Below, one piece after another: positions 50,893 to 58,942 of a stretch of DNA of 64,000 nt; the stretch's first letter is position 1; each line of letters starts with the position of its first letter. This DNA comes from JBCBDX01 sp039815825 (GTDB lineage: Bacteria > Pseudomonadota > Alphaproteobacteria > Rhizobiales > Rhizobiaceae). Location of the stretch: the NCBI GenBank assembly GCA_039815825.1, contig JBCBYO010000008.1:1-64000 (forward strand), in the 5' to 3' direction. The notes below the pieces were generated by a model. It saw only the letters and a program-made list of their open reading frames with translations. It did not search any database and was not told the DNA's origin. A program made the translations under genes and the position numbers.

Positions 50893-51201
50893 TGGGACTG
50901 CCTAACGTTCGCACTAATAGGTTCGAGCAGTATCAAAAGACGACAGGAACGCAAAAGGTGTTTTGCCGTTGCAAGGCGGTGGGAGATCAACGGGCGCGAA
51001 ATACGATATGTTTGGAAACGCGTTAGGGTCTAAGGAATTCTTCGGCCAACGCCACGCGGCCGCCAAGCTTATGAATAAACTTCGTTTATTCGATTTTTAC
51101 CACCATTTTGAACGGGACAGGCCAAGACGGTCATTGATTTCATGCCCCCGATGCCGTAGACGCAGATAACGGAACTTGGCCAAAAAAAGTGGTAACGCAA
51201 A
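50893..51201. other. Divergent intergenic region of the peptide cluster
   Basis: 309 bp separate the ligase start from the small peptide gene. The last 150 bp are visibly A+T-rich compared with neighbouring genes. It contains a perfect inverted repeat (51073-51091) and must hold both divergent promoters; no protein-coding frame is convincing. Confidence 0.55.
51073..51091. promoter_or_regulatory. Inverted repeat in the divergent peptide-cluster promoter
   Basis: GAATAAAC-TTC-GTTTATTC, 8-bp perfect arms about a 3-bp centre, 110 bp upstream of the peptide gene. No T-run of terminator type follows on the ligase side, although GATTTTT follows on the plus strand. An operator for a dimeric regulator is likely; a weak terminator is possible. 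Confidence 0.45.
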
Positions 51202-51303
51202 ATGAGCAAAAAAGTGTACGAGAAAGCGACTGTTGAAAAGCGCGAAAAGCTCGAAAAAATTGCGGCGATTAAAAAACCTGTTTCAGGCGTTTCGGCCGGT
51301 TAA
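51202..51303 (+). CDS. 33-residue candidate ribosomal-peptide precursor
   Basis: A short gene of 33 codons. The N-terminal part is rich in Lys and Glu; Tyr6 opens a Y-x2-A-x-V pattern (Tyr6, Ala9, Val11) resembling the lasso-leader motif Y-x2-P-x-L, with Pro replaced by Ala. The last eight residues are PVSGVSAG. The final twelve residues hold no Asp or Glu, so a lasso ring cannot form. Ser28 and Ser31 or Lys24 and Lys25 are possible modification sites. The ribosome-binding site is weak (AAGTGG). A hairpin and a formyltransferase gene follow. Short conserved peptides of this look are annotated as putative RiPP precursors in rhizobia. Confidence 0.6.
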   Translation: MSKKVYEKATVEKREKLEKIAAIKKPVSGVSAG

Positions 51304-51312
51304 CAACTCTCT

Positions 51313-51336
51313 CCTGAGTGACTAAAACCACTCAGG
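51313..51336 (+). terminator. Hairpin between peptide gene and formyltransferase gene
   Basis: CCTGAGTG / CACTCAGG, an 8-bp perfect stem with an 8-base A-rich loop, lies 9 bp after the peptide stop. There is no T-run, so it is more likely an mRNA-stabilising or partial-stop hairpin than a full terminator. Such an element would keep the peptide transcript more abundant than the enzyme's. Confidence 0.5.
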
Positions 51337-51349
51337 CGATCTGCGGCCG

Positions 51350-52324
51350 ATGCGGTATTCATGTGCGCTGGTAGCCGAGGCAAGTGTTTACGCTCGGCAT
51401 GGCCTGAAAGCATTGATGTCCTGCGGCATCGAAGTGCCCTATGTGTGGGCGAGCCAACCTAACCTTTATAAGTTTGATAATCGGGAACGAATTAAGCTCC
51501 TACTCGGGCTAGATTCACGTCGCCTGAAAGCTGCGCAAATCGCAGCCCATATGGGTGTAAACGTATTAAAGGCCGATAGGAAAACGCTACCCGCAGTTTT
51601 CGCTGAGTCCGAAAGCATCGATCTTATTGTTGTTTTTGGATCCGAAATTATCTTCCCGCAGAGCTTCATCGATACGTGCCCGGTTCCGGTTGTGAACTTT
51701 CATCCCGCATTGCTGCCGCATTACCGAGGGCCAAGGCCACTACACGCGCTGGTTTTAAATGGTGATGCCGATCGCTATGGCGGATTTACAGCTCACATAC
51801 TGACAGGAGAGATCGATGCAGGGCCAATAATCAAGCAAATACCTTTGGCTCTATCGGACTATCCGGACGTGATCTGTTGGGAGGAAGCAATCCTCGGGTC
51901 ATCAGAAGGCCTTATTCGTGAAGGCGTGATCCCCTATTTGGAAGGCTCACTTTCGCCCAGTTACCAAGACGAAGATGAGGCAAGCTACTTTGCCTCTAGC
52001 CAAGTTCCCGACGCGATCACACATTCAATGTCGTTTCGTGAAGTGGAAAACTTTCTACAAAAGGCCCCTCAAATATATGCAAACACAAGACTGAGGTATG
52101 CTGACACGCTTGGTCGAACAAAGACTGTGCGGCTCATGGGGACGGCTCGTCACCTGGGTGGGCCCACCCAGGCCAAACCAAAAGTGACGCGCTCATATAT
52201 TGAAATGGATCTCAAAGATGCTCGCGTGCGGCTGAGTTTCAGCCATTGGTCGCATCGTATGAGGATCAAACTCAGACGCCATTTCGCAAGACTGTCACGT
52301 CGCCTTCGGCCAGTTGACCCGTAA
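51350..52324 (+). CDS. Formyltransferase of the Fmt family
   Basis: 324 residues. The formyl_trans_N domain covers about residues 60-190 with the catalytic triad Asn116, His118 (VNFHPALLPHYRGPRP) and Asp156 (GEIDAGPII), so a 10-formyl-tetrahydrofolate-dependent transfer is expected. The N-terminus (SCALVAEASVYARHGL) differs from methionyl-tRNA formyltransferase, and the C-terminal part is not the Fmt tRNA-binding domain. It is not next to def or priA-type genes, so Met-tRNA is unlikely to be the substrate. It follows the small peptide gene; a peptide amine or amino sugar is plausible. Confidence 0.87.
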   Translation: MRYSCALVAEASVYARHGLKALMSCGIEVPYVWASQPNLYKFDNRERIKLLLGLDSRRLKAAQIAAHMGVNVLKADRKTLPAVFAESESIDLIVVFGSEIIFPQSFIDTCPVPVVNFHPALLPHYRGPRPLHALVLNGDADRYGGFTAHILTGEIDAGPIIKQIPLALSDYPDVICWEEAILGSSEGLIREGVIPYLEGSLSPSYQDEDEASYFASSQVPDAITHSMSFREVENFLQKAPQIYANTRLRYADTLGRTKTVRLMGTARHLGGPTQAKPKVTRSYIEMDLKDARVRLSFSHWSHRMRIKLRRHFARLSRRLRPVDP

Positions 52325-52345
52325 ATTGCCATTGCGAAGCGCGCA

Positions 52346-53845
52346 TCAGGTAGCAGCCGGCGCCTCAACTGCTTCATTGATCTGCCCGAGCGCCGCGCGA
52401 ACACCGCGATCGTTTAGAACATTGACCCATCGGTCAAATGCAGATGCAAACCGTGTGTTATTTCCAACGTTGCCATAGTACTTTTCTTGCGAAATCCATT
52501 GGCTGGGATTGTTCAATGCTCGCTCGGCCACAATTTTGAGCTCCCCAGCCGATGGATCATTCGGCGCGATTGGTGAGCCATCTTCGCGCACGCCAAGGCA
52601 ATAACGCATCCACAACGCGCTCATCAAAGCAAGGCCATCAACAGGATGACCATTTGCCAAAGCGTCGCGAATGGATGGCACGATAAAACCCGACTGTCGG
52701 CTTGAACCGTCAAAAGCGACGCGCCGGGTTGTGTCCACGATCTCTGCGTTGGCAAACCGCCGGTCGATTAACTCAAGATACGCTGTTGGTGTCATGCCTT
52801 GGACCGGTTGCACGTTAGGCGCAACTTCATGGATCATGGTTTGCTTGAAAAAACCACGGATGCCCGCATCGCCCATCGCAGCCGAGATTGTCTCAATACC
52901 CAACAGGTCACCTGGAATGGAAACAATCTGGTGGCCGCCATTGAGAATGCGTAGCTTCATCGCTTCATAGGCATGAACATGGTGAGAGAGCGTCGCCCCG
53001 ACCTTGTCCCAGCCCGGGCGGCCTGCACAAAAGTTGTCTTCGATAACCCACTGTCGGAAGTTTTCATGGGTGACAGGCGCCGCATCGTCTATGCCGAAGC
53101 CACGCGCCAATGCCATTTCGTGGGGGCCGGTGGCCGGTACAATACAGTCAACCATGGAGTTGGGGAACGTGCAGTTCTTATCGATCCAGGACGCCAATTC
53201 AGGGTCGGAAAGTGAAGCAAGCGTTACAACTGCAAGGCGAAGGATTGCGCCATTACCTTGAAGATTGTCACAAGATAACGCCGTGAAAGGCCCGGTTCCC
53301 GCATCCCGTCTTTGCTTGAGGGCCGCGATCATCGCGCCAAATGCAGTTCGCGGTGATTGCGGATTTGCACTGTCATGGACGATATCCGGATGGCCAGCAT
53401 CAAAGCCGCCGGTTGCAGGATCAATATAGTAACCGCCTTCGGTAACAGTTAGCGAAACAATGCGAATGTCAGGGCGCGCCATTCTTTCAACAAGCGCCGC
53501 GTTGTCCGCTTCAACGGGAACGAAATCGATCATCGAACCGATTATTTCCGCAGATTTGCCCGATGGATCAAGCTCAATAAGTGTGGTCAAACAGTCTTGC
53601 GCCTTGAGGCGTTCACGTTGTTGGGCATCCGCCGGACGAACCCCCGCGCCCACAATGGCCCAGTCGTGCGCAAGGCCCATATCCATCAGGCGATGCAAAT
53701 ACCAAGCTTGGTGGGCACGATGGAAATTACCCAATCCGATATGCACGATGCCAGCGCTCAGGCTTTTGCGTGCATAGCGCGGAACTTTAACACCGGTCGG
53801 CATCTGACCCAGCGTCGTGTCGCGAAGCGCAATCAGCTCATCCAT
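52346..53845 (-). CDS. mtlK: Mannitol 2-dehydrogenase
   Basis: 499 residues, polyol-specific long-chain dehydrogenase family. It shows IVHIGLGNFHRAHQAWYL (NAD site and family start), CDNLQGNG, VDCIVPATG and the active-site K-x5-N-x2-H set in MKLRILNGGHQIV. It oxidises mannitol (and often arabitol or sorbitol) to the ketose. It overlaps smoS by 13 bp and is the last gene of the polyol operon. It converges on the formyltransferase gene. Confidence 0.95.
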   Translation of the reverse strand: MDELIALRDTTLGQMPTGVKVPRYARKSLSAGIVHIGLGNFHRAHQAWYLHRLMDMGLAHDWAIVGAGVRPADAQQRERLKAQDCLTTLIELDPSGKSAEIIGSMIDFVPVEADNAALVERMARPDIRIVSLTVTEGGYYIDPATGGFDAGHPDIVHDSANPQSPRTAFGAMIAALKQRRDAGTGPFTALSCDNLQGNGAILRLAVVTLASLSDPELASWIDKNCTFPNSMVDCIVPATGPHEMALARGFGIDDAAPVTHENFRQWVIEDNFCAGRPGWDKVGATLSHHVHAYEAMKLRILNGGHQIVSIPGDLLGIETISAAMGDAGIRGFFKQTMIHEVAPNVQPVQGMTPTAYLELIDRRFANAEIVDTTRRVAFDGSSRQSGFIVPSIRDALANGHPVDGLALMSALWMRYCLGVREDGSPIAPNDPSAGELKIVAERALNNPSQWISQEKYYGNVGNNTRFASAFDRWVNVLNDRGVRAALGQINEAVEAPAAT

Positions 53846-54612
53846 TGACCACCATCCACATTATAAGTTTGGGCGACGATGTAGTCCGCTTCCTCGCTGG
53901 CCAGAAAAACAGCCATGCCCGTCAGATCATCCGGTGTGCCCATGCGCCCGAATGGCACGCCTGCTCCCACCTCTTTTTTCTTTTGACCGGGAACCTTGTT
54001 TTCGTACTTCGCGAAAAAAGCGTCGACGCCATCCCAATGCTCGCCATCCACAACACCCGGCGAAATCGCGTTAACGTTGATGCCATGTTTAATCAGATCA
54101 AGACCTGCTGACTGGGTGAGCGAGATGACTGCGGCTTTGCTCGCGCAATAAACACCGACCAGTGGCTCACCACGGCGCCCAGCCTGGCTCGCCATATTGA
54201 TGATCTTGCCCCGGATCCGGTGGGCAATCATATGTCGAGCGACGACCTGAAGCGTGAACAGCGTGCCTTTGACATTCACATCAAAGATGCGGCTATAATC
54301 CGCCTCTGTAATCTCGACGATAGGCGCGGCAGTGAAAAGTGCGGCGTTGTTGATCAGGATGTCGACGGGGGCAAAACCATAGCCCTCAGCAAAACCAAGG
54401 GCGGCCTCGATACTTTGCGGGTCTGTCACATCGACATGCACCGCCAAGCAATTGTCCGGATCAATATCCATTGCTGTGGCCGATGCGCGGTCTTCGTCGA
54501 TATCGGCGATCACCACTCGCGCACCTTCACGCGCATAGGCTTTGGCAAAAGCTTTGCCGATGCCGCGCGCGGCACCGGTTATGATCGCGTTTTTGCCAGC
54601 CAAGCGCGCCAT
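53833..54612 (-). CDS. smoS: Sorbitol dehydrogenase, SDR type
   Basis: 259 residues. TGAARGIGKAFA is the cofactor loop, DVTDPQ and NNAA follow, and the catalytic Ser (NMASQAGRRG) and Y-x3-K (YCASKAA) are present. The ISPGVVDGEHWDGVDAFFAK segment is typical of sorbitol dehydrogenases (SmoS), which make fructose from D-glucitol. It starts within the stop codon of smoK and overlaps mtlK, so translation is coupled. Confidence 0.94.
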   Translation of the reverse strand: MARLAGKNAIITGAARGIGKAFAKAYAREGARVVIADIDEDRASATAMDIDPDNCLAVHVDVTDPQSIEAALGFAEGYGFAPVDILINNAALFTAAPIVEITEADYSRIFDVNVKGTLFTLQVVARHMIAHRIRGKIINMASQAGRRGEPLVGVYCASKAAVISLTQSAGLDLIKHGINVNAISPGVVDGEHWDGVDAFFAKYENKVPGQKKKEVGAGVPFGRMGTPDDLTGMAVFLASEEADYIVAQTYNVDGGQWMS

Positions 54613-55619
54613 CAGATACGCAAACCCTTGTCGTCGAACTTGTGGATTTGGCCGGCTTCAGGTGTCAGATAGACAGTGTCGCCGTGCGAAACGCTCATCT
54701 CACCTCCAGTGCGCACTGTCAGGGGATCACAACCTTCAATTCCATGCACGTGAATGAAGGTATCAGAGCCCAAATGCTCGGCCACACCGACCGTACCTTT
54801 CCAGGCGTCTTTCTTCGCTTTCGTTGATACTTCTATGTGTTCCGGGCGCACACCAATGGCACGACCACCCAAGCGGCCAGCTTCCTCACCCTCAACAAAG
54901 TTCATTTTGGGCGAACCGATGAAACCGGCAACAAACTTGTTTCTCGGGTTCTTGTAGAGCTCAAGTGGCGACCCAACCTGTTCGATCACACCTGCCTGCA
55001 AGACCACGATCTTGTCAGCCATAGTCATGGCTTCCACCTGATCGTGGGTGACGTAAATCATTGTCGTGCCCAAACGATTATGCATCTCACTAATCTCAAG
55101 GCGCATGCCAACCCGTAAAGCAGCATCAAGGTTTGAAAGCGGCTCATCGAACAAGAACGCCGTGGGGTCGCGGACAATCGCACGGCCGATGGCAACACGT
55201 TGACGCTGGCCGCCCGACAATTGACCCGGCTTGCGATCAAGATAGTCCGTTAAGTTCAGCGCCTTTGCAGCAGCTTCGATGCGTTTGTTCTGTTCAGCTT
55301 CATCAACGCCAGCCATACGCATTGGGAACGCAATGTTCTTGCGCACGGTCATGTGCGGATAAAGTGCGTAGGTTTGGAACACCATGGCCAAGCCGCGTTT
55401 CGAGGGTGAGACCTCGGTAACATCCTGGTCGTTGATAAGGATACGACCGGATGTAGTTTCCTCAAGTCCAGCAATCAGACGTAAAAGCGTTGACTTGCCG
55501 CAGCCCGATGGCCCCACGAAAACAGCAAACTCGCCGTCCTCAATGGTCAGGTTGATTGGCGGGATGACTTGCGTTTCGCCAAAGCTCTTGGTGACATTTT
55601 CTAAGACAATACGTCCCAT
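54612..55619 (-). CDS. smoK: ABC transporter ATP-binding protein of polyol uptake
   Basis: 335 residues, of the MalK/UgpC branch. Walker A is GPSGCGKST, signature LSGGQRQRVAIG, Walker B AFLFDEPLSNLD, and the C-terminal OB-like regulatory domain includes GVRPEHIEVS. It powers import of sorbitol/mannitol with SmoF and SmoG. Its stop overlaps the smoS start. Confidence 0.95.
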   Translation of the reverse strand: MGRIVLENVTKSFGETQVIPPINLTIEDGEFAVFVGPSGCGKSTLLRLIAGLEETTSGRILINDQDVTEVSPSKRGLAMVFQTYALYPHMTVRKNIAFPMRMAGVDEAEQNKRIEAAAKALNLTDYLDRKPGQLSGGQRQRVAIGRAIVRDPTAFLFDEPLSNLDAALRVGMRLEISEMHNRLGTTMIYVTHDQVEAMTMADKIVVLQAGVIEQVGSPLELYKNPRNKFVAGFIGSPKMNFVEGEEAGRLGGRAIGVRPEHIEVSTKAKKDAWKGTVGVAEHLGSDTFIHVHGIEGCDPLTVRTGGEMSVSHGDTVYLTPEAGQIHKFDDKGLRI

Positions 55620-55629
55620 GGTCTTTTTC

Positions 55630-56466
55630 CTATTTCACCGCACCGAAGGTGAGGCCTTGAACAAGTTGTTTTTGACAGAACCAGCCGAGCACGATGATCG
55701 GGCCGACAGCAGCAGTGGAGACAGCTGAAAGGCGACCGAAGAAGAGCCCTTCCGGCGCACGGTTACCTTCAATCAGCTTGGAAAGGGTTGCGGCGTCCGT
55801 CGTGGTAAGCCGCACCGTCCAATAAGCCTCGTTCCAGCAAAAGATGAAAATGAGAAGCGCGGTCGATGCGATACCGCCCCAGGCAAGCGGCACAAGAATT
55901 TCCTTCACCTCGCCCCATGTGGTGACCCCATCCATTTGGCCCGCTTCGATGATCTCTTTGGGAATTTCCTTAAAGTAGGTGAAAAGCATCCAGATCGCGA
56001 TCGGCAGATTGATCAGGCACAGGACAAGAATGAGCAGGAAGTGCGTGTCAAAGATGCCAAGGAAGTTCTTGGTTAGGAACGTCATCGGGTAAAGCACAGC
56101 AGCAGCCGGTAGCATCTTGGTCGACAGCATCCACATCAACACGTCTTTGGTGCGGCGCGTTGGATTGAAAGCCATGGCGTATGCGCATGGGATACCGACG
56201 ACGAGGCAAAAGGCGGTCGCAAAGACAGAAGTGATGACCGAATTGATCGCAAAGCGCCAATAGTCATAATTCTCAGTCATGTTGATGTAGTTTTCGAGTG
56301 TAGGCGAAAAGAAAAACAAAAACTCGGGCTTTACCGCGTCTGCGTCCGTCTTGAAGCTGGTCAATACCATCCAGAAAATTGGAAAGAAAAACAGCAGCCC
56401 AACAACCCAGGCCAACGTGGCGCGGCTGATACGTCCGGTTTTTGTGGATTGTGCAACAATGGCCAT
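55630..56466 (-). CDS. smoG: Polyol ABC transporter permease SmoG
   Basis: About 278 residues and six helices. The EAA-loop motif EAGQMDGVTTWGEVKEILVPLAWGG and IFCWNEAYWTVRLTT mark it as a MalG-type binding-protein-dependent permease. ATG 56466 is preferred, with GAGGAG upstream; a TTG at 56484 overlaps the smoF stop. The order smoE-F-G-K matches the Rhodobacter polyol operon. Confidence 0.94.
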   Translation of the reverse strand: MAIVAQSTKTGRISRATLAWVVGLLFFFPIFWMVLTSFKTDADAVKPEFLFFFSPTLENYINMTENYDYWRFAINSVITSVFATAFCLVVGIPCAYAMAFNPTRRTKDVLMWMLSTKMLPAAAVLYPMTFLTKNFLGIFDTHFLLILVLCLINLPIAIWMLFTYFKEIPKEIIEAGQMDGVTTWGEVKEILVPLAWGGIASTALLIFIFCWNEAYWTVRLTTTDAATLSKLIEGNRAPEGLFFGRLSAVSTAAVGPIIVLGWFCQKQLVQGLTFGAVK

Positions 56467-56480
56467 AGGTTCGGTGCTCC

Positions 56481-57419
56481 TCAATCCATCAGTGTTTTGC
56501 CGATCATCCGAAGCAGGAAGATCGCAACGATATTGGCTAGAATGACAGCAAAGATGCCGGTGGCGCTGGCGGCGCCAATATTATTGTTGGCAAATTCGCC
56601 GATCAGGTAAGGCAGGTTCTTGTTGCCGTTACCCCGGCTGACAATTTCGATTTCCGCGTAAAGCGACAGGTGAAAAATCGCTTGGATCATGACGACAATG
56701 GCAATCGGCCGCCCAAGGTGCGGCAGCGTCAAGAACCGGAATTGCGACCAAGCGCTTGCGCCATCCAAAACAGCTGCTTCTTTTTGCTGCTGATCTTCAG
56801 ATTGCAACGAAGTCATGAAGATGAGGACGGCAAACGGTGTCCATTGCCAAGTGACCATGATGATCACCGCGATGGCCGAAGTCTGTGTAGCTCTAAATGA
56901 AATCGGCTCAAGCGTTGGCCAAAGCGAGAAAAACCAGCCGATAACTGGCACTTCCTTCAGCCAGACGATCAGGTCATTAATGCCGCCAACGGCCAAGCCC
57001 TGCAATCCGAGCACGGGGTCAAGGATCATGTTGATCCACAATACCGCGTTGACGGCTGGCATAACGAAAAACGGCGAGATTAAAAGCACCCGGACAATGC
57101 CGCGTCCGGGAAATGCTTTATTGATGAGAACTGCGATCGCAATGCCGATGAGAACAGTGAAGAAAAGGATACTGGTCACAATGAAGAGGCTGTTCTGGAT
57201 CGCAAACAGGAAGTCTTTTGAGTTCAGTACGAACTCGTAGTTCCCGAAGCCGCGCCAATTGCTAATGGACGGTGTTGTCCATTCTGGGCGACGCAGGCTG
57301 TTAAGCACGTACCGGATAAAAGAAAAGTAGAGCGTCATGCTCAGCGGCACGAGCATCCAGATCAAAAGCAGCAACACTGCTGGCGTCTGGAGTAAGCGGG
57401 GGAGCGTTCGATTTGACAT
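56481..57419 (-). CDS. smoF: Polyol ABC transporter permease SmoF
   Basis: 312 residues and six helices, a MalF-type permease. TPAVLLLLIWMLVPLSMTLYFSFIRY is the N-terminal helix of the family and EAAVLDGASAWSQFRFLTLPHLG the EAA loop that contacts the ATPase. ATG 57419 has GGGACAG upstream; ATG 57455 is a longer alternative. The gene follows smoE after a 150-bp gap that carries a strong hairpin. Confidence 0.92.
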   Translation of the reverse strand: MSNRTLPRLLQTPAVLLLLIWMLVPLSMTLYFSFIRYVLNSLRRPEWTTPSISNWRGFGNYEFVLNSKDFLFAIQNSLFIVTSILFFTVLIGIAIAVLINKAFPGRGIVRVLLISPFFVMPAVNAVLWINMILDPVLGLQGLAVGGINDLIVWLKEVPVIGWFFSLWPTLEPISFRATQTSAIAVIIMVTWQWTPFAVLIFMTSLQSEDQQQKEAAVLDGASAWSQFRFLTLPHLGRPIAIVVMIQAIFHLSLYAEIEIVSRGNGNKNLPYLIGEFANNNIGAASATGIFAVILANIVAIFLLRMIGKTLMD

Positions 57420-57519
57420 AATTCTACTGTCCCGGCGAATCATTGGCTTCGCCATCCACGTTACGATGAATGTTGTTGTTTTCAGATGCGGGCGTTATCA
57501 GCCACGCTAAACCAAACGG

Positions 57520-57550
57520 GGAAGGCCCGGCCCGTTCAACCGGGCCTTCC
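57520..57550 (-). terminator. Hairpin between smoE and smoF
   Basis: GGAAGGCCCGG / CCGGGCCTTCC, an 11-bp perfect stem with a 9-base loop, lies in the gap between smoE and smoF. Only a short T-rich tract follows, so it is probably a stabiliser or partial terminator that keeps binding-protein mRNA in excess, as is common for ABC importers. Confidence 0.65.
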
Positions 57551-57567
57551 GTTGGGAGAATGGTTGC

Positions 57568-58860
57568 TTAGTAGTAACCAGCTTCTTTCATGATCGCATC
57601 AGCTGCGGCCTGTGATGCGGCAAGTGCCTCATCCACAGATTTGGCACCGGAAAGAGCGGCAGCCATCTCTTGCGCTACTGCACTACCGACTTCTGGGAAC
57701 TCGGGGATGGCAGCGAACTGAACACCGACATAAGGCTTCAGGTCTGTTGCTTCAGGTGCAGCTGACTCAATGGCAGCCATTTCAGCAGCGGCAAAGCCGG
57801 CTGCAGCCTTGAACTCAGGATAAGCATAGGTTGAAGAACGTGTCCCTGTTGGCACAGAACCCCAACCGAACTCGGGATGATTGGCTACAGCAAGGATGTA
57901 ATCCTTCGATGTTGCCCACTCGATGAACGCTTTTGCTTCATCAGAATTGTCTGAACCGGCAGGAACCGCCATAGCCCAAGCCCACAGCCAGTTGGCACCG
58001 ACAGGGTTTCCAGCATTTGGCGACTGAGCGTAAGCCACACCGTCAACTTCCAGGAAGGAAGCGGCGATTGTCGCGTCGATCCACATGCCACACTTGCCTT
58101 CGTTGTAGAGAGCAAGGATCTCGTTGAAGGAGTTACCTTCTGAGCCGGGAGGGCCGTATGTACCGAGCAGATCAACGTAGAAATTGATTGCAGCTTTCCA
58201 CTCATCGGAATCCAAAGTTGGACGGAAGTCAGCGTCAAACCACGCACCGCCAAATGAGTTCACCATGGTTGTGATGAATGCCATGTTGTCGCCCCAGCCG
58301 GGCTTGCCGCGCAAGCACGCGCCATAAACGCCATTTTCCGGATCATGAACGGCAGCAGCAGCGGCCTTGATGTTGTCCCAGCTATCATTGTCGCTGATGG
58401 AAACGCCAGCAGCATCGGTCAGATCTTTTCGGTACATGACCATGGATGATTCACCGTAGAACGGTGCTGCATACAATGTACCTTCATGAGACAAGCCGTT
58501 GCGGATTGCTGGCAGCATGTCATCAACATCGTAGTCAGCGCCGAACTCAAGTGGCTCGATCCAGCCTGCCGCGCCCCAAATTGGTGCTTCCTGCATACCG
58601 ATATTGATGATGTCGTACTCGCCACCACCAGTTGCGGTGTCGGATGTGACCTGCTCACGCAGCACGCCCTCTTCAAGGGAAACCCAGTTCAGCTCGACAC
58701 CGGTCTCGGCTGTGTAGGCTTCTGCAACCTTTTGCATGTTGATCATGTGACCGTTGTTCACGATCGCGATTGTAAGTGATTTGGAATGGCTTCCCGCCAT
58801 TGCGCCTGTTGCCACAACAGCCATTGCTGTTGTGAGGCCAAGAACTTTCTTGGAGAGCAT
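57568..58860 (-). CDS. smoE: Polyol-binding protein of ABC transporter
   Basis: 430 residues with a signal peptide at about 1-22 (ending AMA). It is a periplasmic family 1 solute-binding protein: SKSLTIAIVNNGHMINMQKVAEAYTAETGVEL at the start, EYDIINIGMQEAPIWGAAGW and WAMAVPAGSDNSDEAKAFIEWATS. It delivers sorbitol or mannitol to SmoFG. As the first gene of the operon it lies directly downstream of two palindromes that fit LacI-family operators. Confidence 0.94.
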   Translation of the reverse strand: MLSKKVLGLTTAMAVVATGAMAGSHSKSLTIAIVNNGHMINMQKVAEAYTAETGVELNWVSLEEGVLREQVTSDTATGGGEYDIINIGMQEAPIWGAAGWIEPLEFGADYDVDDMLPAIRNGLSHEGTLYAAPFYGESSMVMYRKDLTDAAGVSISDNDSWDNIKAAAAAVHDPENGVYGACLRGKPGWGDNMAFITTMVNSFGGAWFDADFRPTLDSDEWKAAINFYVDLLGTYGPPGSEGNSFNEILALYNEGKCGMWIDATIAASFLEVDGVAYAQSPNAGNPVGANWLWAWAMAVPAGSDNSDEAKAFIEWATSKDYILAVANHPEFGWGSVPTGTRSSTYAYPEFKAAAGFAAAEMAAIESAAPEATDLKPYVGVQFAAIPEFPEVGSAVAQEMAAALSGAKSVDEALAASQAAADAIMKEAGYY

Positions 58861-58905
58861 CCTATTTCCTCCCTGGTTGGATGTGACGGGAGAAAAACAT
58901 GTTAC

Positions 58906-58917
58906 GACCGCGCGGTC
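58906..58917. promoter_or_regulatory. GC-rich palindrome upstream of smoE
   Basis: GACCGCGCGGTC, a perfect 12-bp palindrome 46 bp upstream of the smoE start, flanked by TTGAC-type bases on the minus strand (a possible -35). It may be a second operator for the adjacent LacI-type regulator; the sequence differs from the neighbouring site. Confidence 0.4.
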
Positions 58918-58926
58918 AATAAAAAA

Positions 58927-58940
58927 TTTACGCGCGTAAA
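58927..58940. promoter_or_regulatory. LacI-type operator upstream of smoE
   Basis: TTTACGCGCGTAAA, a perfect 14-bp palindrome with a central CG step typical of LacI-family sites. A close copy (TTTACGCGAGCAAA) lies upstream of the regulator gene, which supports its being the regulator's site. Confidence 0.65.
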
Positions 58941-58942
58941 AT

